A stretch of DNA of 64,000 bases from positions 59,920,968 through 59,984,967 of the forward strand of contig OZ023269.1 of NCBI GenBank assembly GCA_964006375.1. Direction: 5' to 3'. Below are positions 16,389 through 26,773 of this stretch, one piece after another (positions within the stretch are counted from its first letter, which is position 1; each line of letters begins with the position of its first letter). Position numbers and translations under genes: made by a program. The notes below the pieces were generated by a model. That model saw only the letters and a list, made by a program, of their open reading frames with translations. It was not told where the DNA came from and searched no databases. The DNA comes from Tillus elongatus (taxonomy: Eukaryota > Arthropoda > Insecta > Coleoptera > Cleridae).

Positions 16389-16667
16389 GGAAATAACAAA
16401 GTGAGCGCAACCAAATTTGGTAGAGTTAGAGGTAAATTAATTTTTAATTAATTAAATCTGATTCAAGAAAGTTAAAATGTAAAAATTGATTGATAAGTAT
16501 GTGAGTGAAAAATACTACAAGAAATGACTAACAAACTCCTAGATATGTGTCTAAGTCGTTATTTTTCTAGATCTCGTTAAAATATAAGCAAAAAATCTCT
16601 TGTAAATCAAAAAGGTTTTATGTAAAACCTTGATCAATACGATATTCCAGCTGGTAAATGCATATAG

Positions 16668-16750
16668 TGCGTAGCTCAGTGCGCTAGTGTAGAGTGGTCG
16701 CTGTAAATCGTAATAATCGATTCCCAGATGACGCGTTCTAATCCTGTTTA
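16668..16750 (+). other. Weak tRNA-like sequence
   Basis: TAGCTCAGTGCG (16672-16683) fits an A box, and GCGTTCTAATCC (16733-16744) is a degenerate B box. Spacing is somewhat long and no cloverleaf can be drawn. It may be a decayed SINE head or chance. Confidence 0.3.
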
Positions 16751-16999
16751 GTGACTTCGCTTTTTATCATTCATTTTTTTAGTCTTATTTCACTTTACAG
16801 TTATCTAATCTGATTGTAGTTATTTCGATGAATTTTTTAGCGAGTTTTTGTATAAAAATTCATTTGATAAGGAGGAGATAAAAGTCTTAAGACTTAATTC
16901 AATTTGAATGGCATATCTGGTTGTTTGTTCTTGCCCTAACTTAGGGAAACCGTTCCATATTTAATACAGTCGTAGACTTTTCCCGTGGCTTCACAAGTG

Positions 17000-17262
<263 letters not shown>

Positions 17263-17555
17263 AGTTAAAGACAAAAAAGTTACATGCATTTAAAGAAAAA
17301 AAATTGGGGTTTTCCTCAAAACGTAAAAACTCGCGATTTGAAACGTCAAAATTGGCAACATTTAGGCAAAGAATCTGAAAGAAATACGGATTATGTAGAG
17401 AGTGTTCTGGAAATCCTTAAGTTTCAGCTTAAACCATCATTGCCCTTCATTTTAATAAAATATTTCCAGAAAATTCATTTCAAATAGACACTTTCTCTGA
17501 TGCTTTGGAAGTAATTTTAGTTAAATTTATGGTTTAACGGCCGACAATTTTTAGC
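17263..17555. other. No gene seen
   Basis: A 67-codon frame (17284-17487) has no motif I know. Confidence 0.4.
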
Positions 17556-18226
17556 TAATTTTCGTAGAAAAAATTCGTTAGAGGAGACCGCGGCTTTTGA
17601 ATTCTAAAAAGATTTCTTCAAATGAGCGCAAACTAGGCCCCCTAGAATGCATATCCGGGTTTACTTTCTGTTTAAATATATACAGTGTGACGCATTTCTA
17701 CGGTAAAGCTCAATATTGTTGTTATTATGCAAGATACGAGAAAAAATTATATACGTTACCTATAGGGTGTTTTGAGCTGCATCTTATAAAACTATTTTGA
17801 CAACCACAGGATGGCCCATAAGTCGTTGGTGATACATACATTTTTTTTGAACATTCCTTATTGCAATTTTGCATATTTCATCGAAATATGATGCATGTTT
17901 GTAAAAAAAATCGAGACCCAGTAAGTGCGTTTTAGTAGCGAATTTTCATTAAACGCTTCAAAATTCAATAACGCAATTTGCTATTAACCTAGGGTTCGTC
18001 AGCTAGGAAGAAACGAGTTTTCTCGGAAATGTTTATTTTCGGAAAATTTTTGTACATTTTCAAACAAGTTATGTTGGTAAAATATGGCACATTGTTCCTA
18101 CTATATAGGTTATACCGGTGCCCAAATTGATTCCTGCTTGCATTAAAGAGACATATTTTCTATAAAAACATTTTAAGAAAATTCACTTCCATAACGCACT
18201 TGCTGCGTCCAGACTTTTTTTCTATA
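17556..18226 (+). mobile_element. Composite of family X left end and a subfamily with two facing hairpins
   Basis: 17556-17682 is an X left-end fragment (AATTCGTTAGAGGAGAC..., CCCTAGAATGCATATCC). From 17683 the sequence matches the block at 60770-61010 (CAGTGTGACGC..., GAGCTGCATCTTATAAAA). Then an inverted terminal hairpin (about 17915-17935) and, 270 bp later, a forward one (18190-18226: ACGCACTTGCTGCGTC, CAGAC, T-run) face each other, giving an inverted pair of element ends. Confidence 0.6.
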
Positions 18227-19262
18227 TGTATAGGAAAAATACAGGAAATCAAGATCATCATGAAAACCTATATTGTAATCATAAAACTTTGATGACGATA
18301 TTTAAGGCTGCGATATCCTAGACTAAGAAGTACCTCCGACAAAGATAGAAAATATTATCCTGTAAAGTGCTGCTCAACATCTTGAACTAACGCTTTCCTT
18401 GAAAACTGTATGATTCTATCTAAAGTTTACTAAGTTGAGCTACTTCTCAGAATGTGGCGTCAGTTTCGGCTTCGTATTTGTAGAAAAGTGGTAATAATTT
18501 TGCCTTTGAAAAATGCTACGTTTTCGGTTGTCTGCTCTTTTGTTTATATTCCATGCTTCTGGGAGCAGAGGGCGTAGGGCGGATGGAGATGGAAAAGATA
18601 GGAATTCCATTGTATGCCTTTGAATGAACTTGAGACGGGCAATATTTCTGCCTATAACAATAAGCGGTCAACCGTTAGGGGACAACTGCTTTTACAGCAT
18701 TTACCCAGCATAACTGTTGATTATGGCAATGGCATTTATCAGAACAGACAAGAAATTCAGATCATGGATTGAGGTCCCGTCTAATCTTATACACAATCAC
18801 AGTGTTCCAGAAAATTTTCATAAAAAAATTTGATAGGCAGATCGGGCCTTTAAACTCTTAAAACATTTCTTCAAATGAACGCAAATTAATTTTGATTAAA
18901 CGTCGACCCATTAGCCTGCTCAATCGGACCAATTTAAAAACAAATAGATTTGTATTGTTGAAACATGTAAAGCTATTTTGATAAAACTTCGTTTATTTGT
19001 TGCTTTTCATATACTTTTGTGTATCAAAATTTAAGTTTCTAGGTTAGGGGAAAATTGAGTTATATAAAAATGTACAAACTTTTAATGAAAATGAGCTACC
19101 ATACGGCACTGCCTGCGCTCGGACTTAATATTTTTGTGTCACTTTCTTTAAAAACGGGTACTGTTCTGGAGATGTGTTTTTCAAAATAATCCTAAAATTT
19201 ATCGTAAAAAAATAGTATTGTATTTTGTTTCGTTACTGTCTGCCTATTTCAGGTACTATGTC
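18227..19262. other. AT-rich DNA with small family X fragments
   Basis: No gene. 18795-18900 resembles the X left end (TTTCTTCAAATGAACGC). 19040-19125 is a scrambled X hairpin end (ACGGCACTGCCTGCGC). Base composition changes abruptly at about 19260, where a GC-richer LINE begins. Confidence 0.45.
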
Positions 19263-20264
19263 CAGTCACCGACGCCAGACAGACATTTCGCCTTACTCTA
19301 TATTTAACCGAACTCCCGGAGTTTGTAAGCAGGTTAGGGATGTTTTACATTAAGGGGTGTGGTCCCTTAGCCTGGTCGTGCGTTGGTCGTTCTCTTGATT
19401 GATCAACGCGTGACTTATCTACTGGACTCCTAGAGACTGGCTCCACGTGCCACCCCTGGCGCGACTGTCGGCAATGGGATTAATGCCCAGGGCTGATGGT
19501 CTACTAAAGTCTCACTCCTCACACACGCCACACACACGCATACTAACACAGACACGACACACATAGATCGGGTTGGTGGCTTCTCGGGCTTCGGCGTGGA
19601 CTCCGAGGAGGGACTCCGAGCGGAGCCTGCTCTGGACTGGCAGCGCTGTGCAAACCAGGTCCGACACACCTGGCGCCGTTTGGACAGTACAGGGGCCCAG
19701 CCTTGCATTGGCCGGCGTAGGAGGCTACCCTATCATCCATTCGAAAAATGCTCGATCGTGTCAGCAGCACCGGGTAGCTCCGGACCAGGGGGTTAGCTGC
19801 ACGCTTCGGGTCGCCACGGCGTGACCGCAGAGCCGCTCTTAACGGAATCAAGTCCAGGGCGCGGTGGGGTGATCTCCCGTTTCTATACGCTCACCAAACC
19901 TTAGCACGGGGTTAAGGAGTCGCGGGCCAAAGGACTCCAGGGGGCAAGCTGAGGAAGTGGAAATAACAACATAAACTCCCGATGAAGCTTTCCCCAAGAC
20001 CGTCATGTGCGGTAAAAATCCGCATCCTGCACGAGGTGACCCTGCTAATAACTAAACATGACGGATCTAGACAAGGAGGTCGAACTAAACTCCCCCAATC
20101 TACGGTGTCACGTGACCCGTGCCTATGGATGGATGGCACCAGGGCGATGGTGTCGTGAACGGAACCTCTGGAGTACCAGGCAACCCTCCAGAGTAACCCG
20201 CCTTGCACCACACAGGGGGTTCTGATGGTGTGGACAGTATTTCCCCCATTCTCGTGGGAACAAC

Positions 20265-21422
20265 ATGAAGATAATAAACACATACAAAACCAAAACCAAT
20301 GAGGCTCGAGGAGTGGCTCCGGCTACAGGCTTGTGCCTTGAATCTATCCCGGAAACGGAGACGAGCCAGGGGGCGGCAGCGGACTCTGGAGGTCCCACGA
20401 CCGGCGTAGATACGGGGGATCAGGGGGTAGCTTCGGCCAGAGACCTGTCCCCGACACCCAAGCTGGAGGCTGGGTCCCACCGGAGGGCGGCGAGCTCCGC
20501 GGACTCCGGGGGCCCCTCCACCAGTGAGGACTCTACTGTCAGAGTAGAGGGACTGCCCCGGCAGTCCAAGCGTCTTTCCGGGGCGCAAAGAAAGAAGCTC
20601 CGGAGGGCGCAAAAAATGGCGGCCGGGACCTGGACGGTCGAGAAACCTGTAAAGGCGCAAGAGGGGAGTGCGGGTCAGAAGAGGACGCGCTCGAACTCTA
20701 GCACGCCCACTACAGACAGACGTTCCAAAAGGGCCAGGGTGCCTGTAAAGGCGCAAGAGGAGAGTGCGAGTCGGAAGACGCCGCGCTCTGGCTCTAGCAC
20801 GCCTACTACAGACAGACCTCCCAAAGGAACCAAGGCCGGAACACCGGCGCAGACTGGCTCTTACAGGGAGGCTGCGGAGGGCCTCGGGATGGCGGTGATT
20901 GACAGACGCCATCCTGAGGTCACGCTAGACCAGGGGAAGGCGGACCTGATCCAGGCTGCGGTGGTGGCTGCAGTGGACTCTCTTCAGGAAGGGGAGAGCC
21001 CGCCTCAGTTCCACCGGACGCGCTTGACGGGGGGCATCCTCTGGACAACCTGTGCCGGCCCGCAGTCGCGGGACTGGCTGCGGAAAACGATCGGGGGCCT
21101 CGGTCAGATTTGGGAGGGGGCGGACTTGACAGCCGTCGAGCCCAAGGAACTCCCAAAGAGACGCAAGGTCCTCGTACGGATCCCTGACACCGTCCCGCAG
21201 GAGACGGTGATCAGCAGACTTAAGATCCAGAACCCTGAACTGGGGACGCAACACTGGTCGGTTCTAAGCAGGAAGGCAGAGGAGAAAGGACAGACGCTCG
21301 CCTTCTCGATCGACCCGACATCTTACAGAGCCCTTGAAGGAACCTCCTTCAAGGCATTCTGGGGCATGGGAAGGGTTAGCTTCCGCCCACTGGGGAAGCA
21401 ACTAAGGGTTAATGGGACTTAG
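20265..21422 (+). CDS. LINE ORF1 protein (RNA-binding/Gag-like)
   Basis: 385 residues, complete. The N-terminal two thirds is low-complexity and basic (Pro, Ser, Thr, Lys, Arg), likely disordered and nucleic-acid binding. It contains a 32-residue tandem duplication: the PVKAQE...TTDR units begin near nucleotides 20646 and 20742, 96 bp apart. The C-terminal part (about residues 280-385; ELPKRRKVLVRIPDTVPQE, GRVSFRPLGKQ) resembles the DUF4780 domain found in ORF1 of several insect LINEs. No CCHC knuckles are visible. Its stop overlaps the ORF2 start by 11 bp (ATGGGACTTAG), suggesting ORF2 is translated by reinitiation or leaky scanning. The ATG was chosen because it is the first in the long frame; a non-coding leader lies upstream. 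Confidence 0.8.
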   Translation: MKIINTYKTKTNEARGVAPATGLCLESIPETETSQGAAADSGGPTTGVDTGDQGVASARDLSPTPKLEAGSHRRAASSADSGGPSTSEDSTVRVEGLPRQSKRLSGAQRKKLRRAQKMAAGTWTVEKPVKAQEGSAGQKRTRSNSSTPTTDRRSKRARVPVKAQEESASRKTPRSGSSTPTTDRPPKGTKAGTPAQTGSYREAAEGLGMAVIDRRHPEVTLDQGKADLIQAAVVAAVDSLQEGESPPQFHRTRLTGGILWTTCAGPQSRDWLRKTIGGLGQIWEGADLTAVEPKELPKRRKVLVRIPDTVPQETVISRLKIQNPELGTQHWSVLSRKAEEKGQTLAFSIDPTSYRALEGTSFKAFWGMGRVSFRPLGKQLRVNGT

Positions 21423-24400
21423 GTTCCTTCAGGTCAACCTCCAACACAGTAGGGCAGCCACGGCCGGACTACTAATGGCTCTGAGGAACACGGATGTGGC
21501 CCTCATCCAGGAACCGTACTCCTATAAAGGACAGATCAAGGGACTCGGCGGAGCTACTGGAAAGCTCATCTACAGCAGATCCAGCGAGAACCCGAGGGCC
21601 TGCATTTTTGTCAGGGAAGGGATAGAGTTTCTCCCTCTAATGAATTTCTGTTCCAGGGACCTGGCAACGATCAAAATCCGATGTGGAGGAGCGGATGGGC
21701 TGAGGGACATTACTGTCGCGTCAGCCTATCTGCCAGGGGACAGCACGGACCCTCCTCCACCCAACGAATTGGAGCAGCTGATGGTGGGTAGCAGAGCAGG
21801 TGGATGGCAGACCATCATCGGCATGGATGCGAATGCGCACCATGAGTTGTGGGGTAGCTCGGACACAAACTCTAGGGGTGAGGCACTTTTACAATTCTTT
21901 ATGAAATTTAATTTAGACATATTGAATAGAGGTAATAAACCGACCTTCGTCACATCACGGCGTGAGGAAGTTTTAGATCTAACAGTTTCCACCCAGTTTC
22001 TGGGTGACTTTGTTAAAAGCTGGGCTGTGTCTGGGGAAGTGAGTAGCTCAGACCACAGATACATCCGGTTTGAAATCGCCAAAGTCGAAAGATAAACGGT
22101 ATGGTACCGGGACCCCCGCAAGGCGGACTGGGAAGCCTACAGGGCAGACCTGGCTGTGGAACTGCGGGGGGTTAAGAGTACCATAAAAAATTCAATAGAC
22201 CTCGAGATTGCAGCAGTCCAATTGCGAGACGCAATTACCTCGGCCTATAACGCCAACTGCCCCCTGAAAATGAGGGTGTCCACCAGGAACGTCCCGTGGT
22301 GGAACGAGGACCTCAGGCAAAGGAGGACGCATGTTCGTAAGCTGTTTAACGCGGCCAAAAGGTCGGGAGCATGGGATGAATATAGACAGGCCCTATCGAC
22401 CTATAACAAAAGACTGAGGGACGCCAAGAAGGAGTCGTGGAGGAGGCACTGCGAAGAAGTGGAAAACACGTCCGAGAGTGCTCGACTACACAAGATCCTG
22501 TCTAAGGGCCCTCAGACTAACATAGGCTCCCTTAGAACACCCACGGGAGGCTTTACAAGCTCGGGGGAGGAAACTATGGAAATTTTACTCCAGACGCACT
22601 TCCCCGGCTGTAACATAATAAACCAATCACCTCCGAACTGGGAACACTCAGAAATAGAGGCGCCTTATAGGCGGGCATCTAGAGTAGACTGGACAGTCGC
22701 TAAAGAGGTGGTTACCTGGAGCAAAATCAGATGGGCCATTAACAGCTTTAAGCCATACAAATCGCCGGGATTTGATGGAATAATGCCCATCATGCTCCAA
22801 CAGGGGATAGATATACTGGCGCCGGTGCTTACCCTCATTATGAGGGCCAGCCTGGCTCTGGGGTACATTCCGAGGGCATGGAGACTGGCCAGGGTTGTAT
22901 TTATTCCTAAACCTGGGCGTCCAACAGACCAGGCAAAGTCCCTGAGGCCAATAAGTCTCATGTCCTTCTTGCTGAAAACAGTGGAAAAACTGCTCGACCG
23001 GCACATTAGGGGCGGTGTACTGGAAGCATATCCTCTACACTGCGGACAATATGCATACAGAGCAGGATTCTCAACAGAAACAGCACTGCACCAACTGGTG
23101 CTGAAACTGGAGAATACGCTGGAGAACAAGGAGGTGGCGCTGGGGGCCTTCCTAGACATAGAGGGGGCCTTTAGCAACACCTCGTTCGGATCGGTTCTGG
23201 CAGCTGCCCGGGAGCGTGGAATAGAGGAGACCTGCTGCAGGTGGATCGGTTCCATGCTCAGGGACAGGGCGGTGTTCACCTCACTCGCGGGAGGGACTCT
23301 GCTGGCGGGGGTCGCGGCGGGGTGTCCGCAGGGGAGCGTTCTGTCTCCCTTGCTCTGGTGTCTAGTCGTGGACGGCCTGCTGGGGAGGCTCTCGGGAGGG
23401 GGGTATGAGGTACAGGGCTATGCGGACGACATTGTCATCATAGTCCGAGGAAAGGTCACACAGGCAGTGTGGGAGCGTATGCAGACTGCACTGAATGTGG
23501 TGGAAGGGTGGACGGTTGATCAAGGGCTCGGGGTGAGCCCCGAGAAAGCAACCGTGGTGCCGTTTACGAGAAGGAGGAAGTGTGAAAGCCACAGAACTCT
23601 CACTCTATACGGTAGGAGCGTTCCAATCGCCAGGGAGGTAAAATATCTTGGGGTCGTATTGGACTCTAAGCTAACCTGGAATGGTCACATTGGAAAAATA
23701 CTGCGTAAGGCAGTCATGACCTTAGCCGTCACTAGGCGGCTATATGGAAAAACGTGGGGACTAAGACCTAGTATGGCCCACTGGCTGTACACAAGGGTGG
23801 TCAGACCATCGTTAACATATGCGGCACTGGTCTGGTGGCCTAAGGTGACACAATCCAGTGCCAAACAAAAACTAGGCAAGATCCAAAGGATGGCTTGCCT
23901 AGGCATCACAGGGGCCATGTCTTCAACCCCAACAGCCGCCATGGAGGTGTTGCTGGATCTACCCCCCCTACACTTAGTTATTATGGGAGAGGCCAGGCTA
24001 GGACTATACAGACTAGCCTGCAATGGTAGACTGAAGATCAACCCAGGCTTCAGGGGCCACTGCAAAATTCAGGAGATCGTGAAGGAGCCCATGCTTGAAA
24101 TGAGGTCAGACTTCGCGAGCCCGCGAATGTGCAGGGAAAACAACTTTACAGTGGAAATCCCTGATCGCGAGGCATGGCGGGAGGAGACGCCGGGCATGCC
24201 ACGGGACGCGCTCGTCTGGTACACGGACGGATCTGGCGGGAAGCGTGGGACGGGGGCAGGTGTTTACTCGGAAGGACCGAGGGTAAGTCATAGTATTTCC
24301 CTCGGAGCCCATGCAACGGTGTTTCAGGCCGAGATGTACGCCATCCTGCACTGTGTGCGGGAGAACAAGAGGAGGGGCTACACCAACAAGCGGATCCTCA

Positions 24401-25056
24401 TAGCCACAGACAGCCAGGCAGCCCTTAAGGCACTAAGTAGCCCACGGGTAAATTCCTGGCTGGTGAGTGAGTGCCGAGACGAGACGAGCGACCTGGCTGG
24501 GCAGAATGAGGTGACCCTCATCTGGGTGCCGGGTCACTCGGGGGTTAAAGGCAATGAAGAAGCTGACAGTCTCGCAAAGAGAGGGTCAGCAGAACCATTT
24601 ATGGGACCAGAACCGGCTCTGGGCGTGTCAAACAGCACTGCCAGGGGAGCCATTAAGTCCTGGGTCAGAAACCAACACAAGGTGTACTGGGCGGACTGTC
24701 CAGGGCTCAGACATGGGAAGTCAATAATTGACGGACCCAGTTCAAAGAGAGCTGTGGAGCTGCTAAACCTTAGCAGAGGACAGCTCAGAAACACAACAGG
24801 TGTCTTGACGGGACACATGGCCGTCAAGAAACACCTGCATAAAATGGGGCGGTTCGAAGGGGACCTCGCATGCAGACTCTGCGGCGAGGGGGAGGAATCA
24901 GCCCAGCACATCTTGTGTGAGTGTACAGCTCTGGACCGGAAAAGACAACTGATCTACGGTCACTCTAGACCGGAGACAGAGCAATATAAAACTTCACCCT
25001 ACCAATCGCTGTGCAGACTAGTTCAAGGCACAGTGATATTGGAATGGGTGGAGTAA
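21412..25056 (+). pseudogene. LINE ORF2 polyprotein (EN-RT-RNase H) with one in-frame stop
   Basis: A single frame except for TAA at 22093-22095, just after the endonuclease; coding similarity continues unbroken after it (the WYRDPRKADWEAY stretch). Endonuclease (residues 1-225) keeps VNLQHS, IQEPY, GMDANAHHELWG and SSDHRYI. RT keeps KSPGFDGI, RPISLMS, FLDIEGAF, CPQGSVLSP and the catalytic GYADDIVII. RNase H keeps all four acidic positions (YTDGSGG, FQAEMYA, ATDSQAAL, NEEADSLAK). The C-terminus has a knuckle CRLCGEGEESAQHILCEC. Apart from the one nonsense change it looks functional, so it decayed recently, or the stop is an assembly error. Confidence 0.85.
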
Positions 25057-25306
25057 GACTAAGGGTATGCACAATCAACCAAGAGTTGCGGTGCTATCGG
25101 GGCGGCAAGGCCGCGGACGAGCCCTGAGGGAAAAAAAACCTTAGGACACCATCACACACAAAACCCAATTAGCAATCATGTACAGTCAATTAACAGATTA
25201 TGGTAACGTGCCAAAGACCTGCGAGGAGGCAGAAGGTAGAGAGATCCCTGTCTCTCCAAGCAGTTCCAGCAGGGAACTGTAGGAAACGCTCTTCCGCTCT
25301 CCTGGC

Positions 25307-26773
25307 GTGGTGTCCGGGGTGGAACCGTACGGTTCCGTCGGGGACACTGCTGACGGGGGGAGTGACGAGGGTCAAACTTCGTTGGCTGCGAGTCCGGCCG
25401 GGCCCATGGACGTGTCCATGGGAGGGGCCGAAGACGAGGAGTCGCGAAGGAAGCGTAGGAGGGAAAGAAAAAGGAAGTGGAGAGCCCAGAAAAGGAGGCG
25501 AGAGAGGGAGGAGCTGAGGCAGCGGTGTCGTCAGGGGGGTTTTGGCCCTTCAGAGGCGCAGGCTGCTTCGGCAGCGGTGGCTTCGCAGGACGTGCTGCCG
25601 CCGCAAATCCCCTCTGCCTCTGCGGCCGGTCGGGCTGCTTCCGAGCCAGGTGAACCCTCAGGGATTGTCAAGGCTGGGACGCTGCCAGATCGGGCGGCCT
25701 GGCGGTAGGTACGACGACGGCACCGTGAGGCGAGAGGTAAGGAAGTTAAAGAGATTATCCTGCCGACGGGACCGGGCGAAGGTCGCAGTGTGGGGGAGGG
25801 GCCGAAAGGCTCTACCCCTGCGGCGCCCCCCGGGCGTTCGGCAGAGAAGAAAAGACAAAAGAGGGTTAAGGCGCAGCCGAGCCCACAGGGACGAAAGCTA
25901 GACAGACGGCCACCGACTCAGGGAGGACCATCAGGCTCTCCGGTGTCGAGGCCGCCAGGCTGGCCCAAGTCAGCAGGGGGCGCATTCGCGAAGCGCCCAA
26001 GTGCGAAAAGGAAACACCGCCGGAGAGACGGACCAATAGGGTTCGTCGCGGGTGTGCCCCGGCGGCTGGGGGAAGCGGCTAATGTGTCCTCACTCCTGCG
26101 AGAGGGGGGGCGCAGCCGCGACCCCGGCCGCTGGGGCGGGCCCTGGGCACTCGGGAACGTCAGGTCCGGCGGGAAGAAGGGAAATGCAGGTGGTCATCAC
26201 CTCCAACCGGGGGGATGGCGTAGTTATGGCGGAAGAGGCGGAGCCAATAAGGAGGAGTCTGGTGGTGGGGATGTTGGACGCCATGTCGGTATCCGACGTG
26301 GCGTTGCGGCTCCGCTTCCGTAACTCGGGGATAGTTGATCCAGGGTGGTTCTTGGTGACCGCCGAGGATGACGAGTCCCTGAGTTGGCTTCTCACCGGCT
26401 GGTCCGGAACGGCGGGGGGGAGATAGCCTTTAGCGCCGTAAGGGCAGGGGGCGCCCCCTGGCCGGTCCGCATCGGCTTTTGGCTCAGAAGTCAAGAGGTG
26501 GACCTACAGGATGTTGACAGGATGCTTGCGCTCCACCACCGCTCGCTCAATGTTGGTCAGTGGCGGCACCTGGAGACGGCAGGAGGACCTGGGGCATGGC
26601 GTCTGGTCTTCTCTGTGGGGCCCGGGGTGGCTCGCGAGCTGGACAGGCAAGACTGGCGACTGTATTTCGAGTTGGTGACGCTGAGTGTAACCAGAGTTCC
26701 GACATGGGGTGCGGCGGGCGCACGAACGTGCTCTGACAAGGGGAGGTCTCCGCCCGGGCGGCGTCGCTATTAA
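25307..26773 (+). pseudogene. Broken LINE ORF1 (DUF4780-like)
   Basis: Pieces in several frames: a basic Arg/Lys-rich N-terminal region with KRRRERKRKWRAQKRRR (25307-25708), a Gly/Pro/Arg-rich middle (25790-26323), then the C-terminal domain (26230-26430: VVGMLDAMSVSDVALRLRF; continuing after a frameshift near 26400 at 26430-26700 with PVRIGFWLRSQEVDLQDVD and NVGQWRH). The last part is the DUF4780-like domain. The final stop TAA (26771-26773) overlaps the expected ORF2 start. Confidence 0.65.

Larger units (their letters stand above)
19265..25190 (+). mobile_element. LOA-like non-LTR retrotransposon, copy 1 (nearly intact)
   Basis: A GC-rich unit of about 5.9 kb: leader (19265-20264), ORF1, an 11-bp ORF1/ORF2 overlap, ORF2 with endonuclease, RT, RNase H and a C-terminal zinc knuckle, and a short 3' region. 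EN-RT-RNase H order plus a DUF4780-like ORF1 suggests the LOA/R1/I group; LOA-like is my best guess. Both ends are estimated from composition change and from the start of the next LINE; no target duplication was found. Confidence 0.8.

Noticed and set aside
20100..20912. 270-codon minus-strand frame
   Set aside because: Antisense shadow of the GC-rich LINE ORF1; no motif.
22156..25056. A separate gene starting at 22156
   Set aside because: Position 22156 is a GTG inside the LINE ORF2; the same frame and domain order run on from the endonuclease, interrupted only by TAA at 22093.
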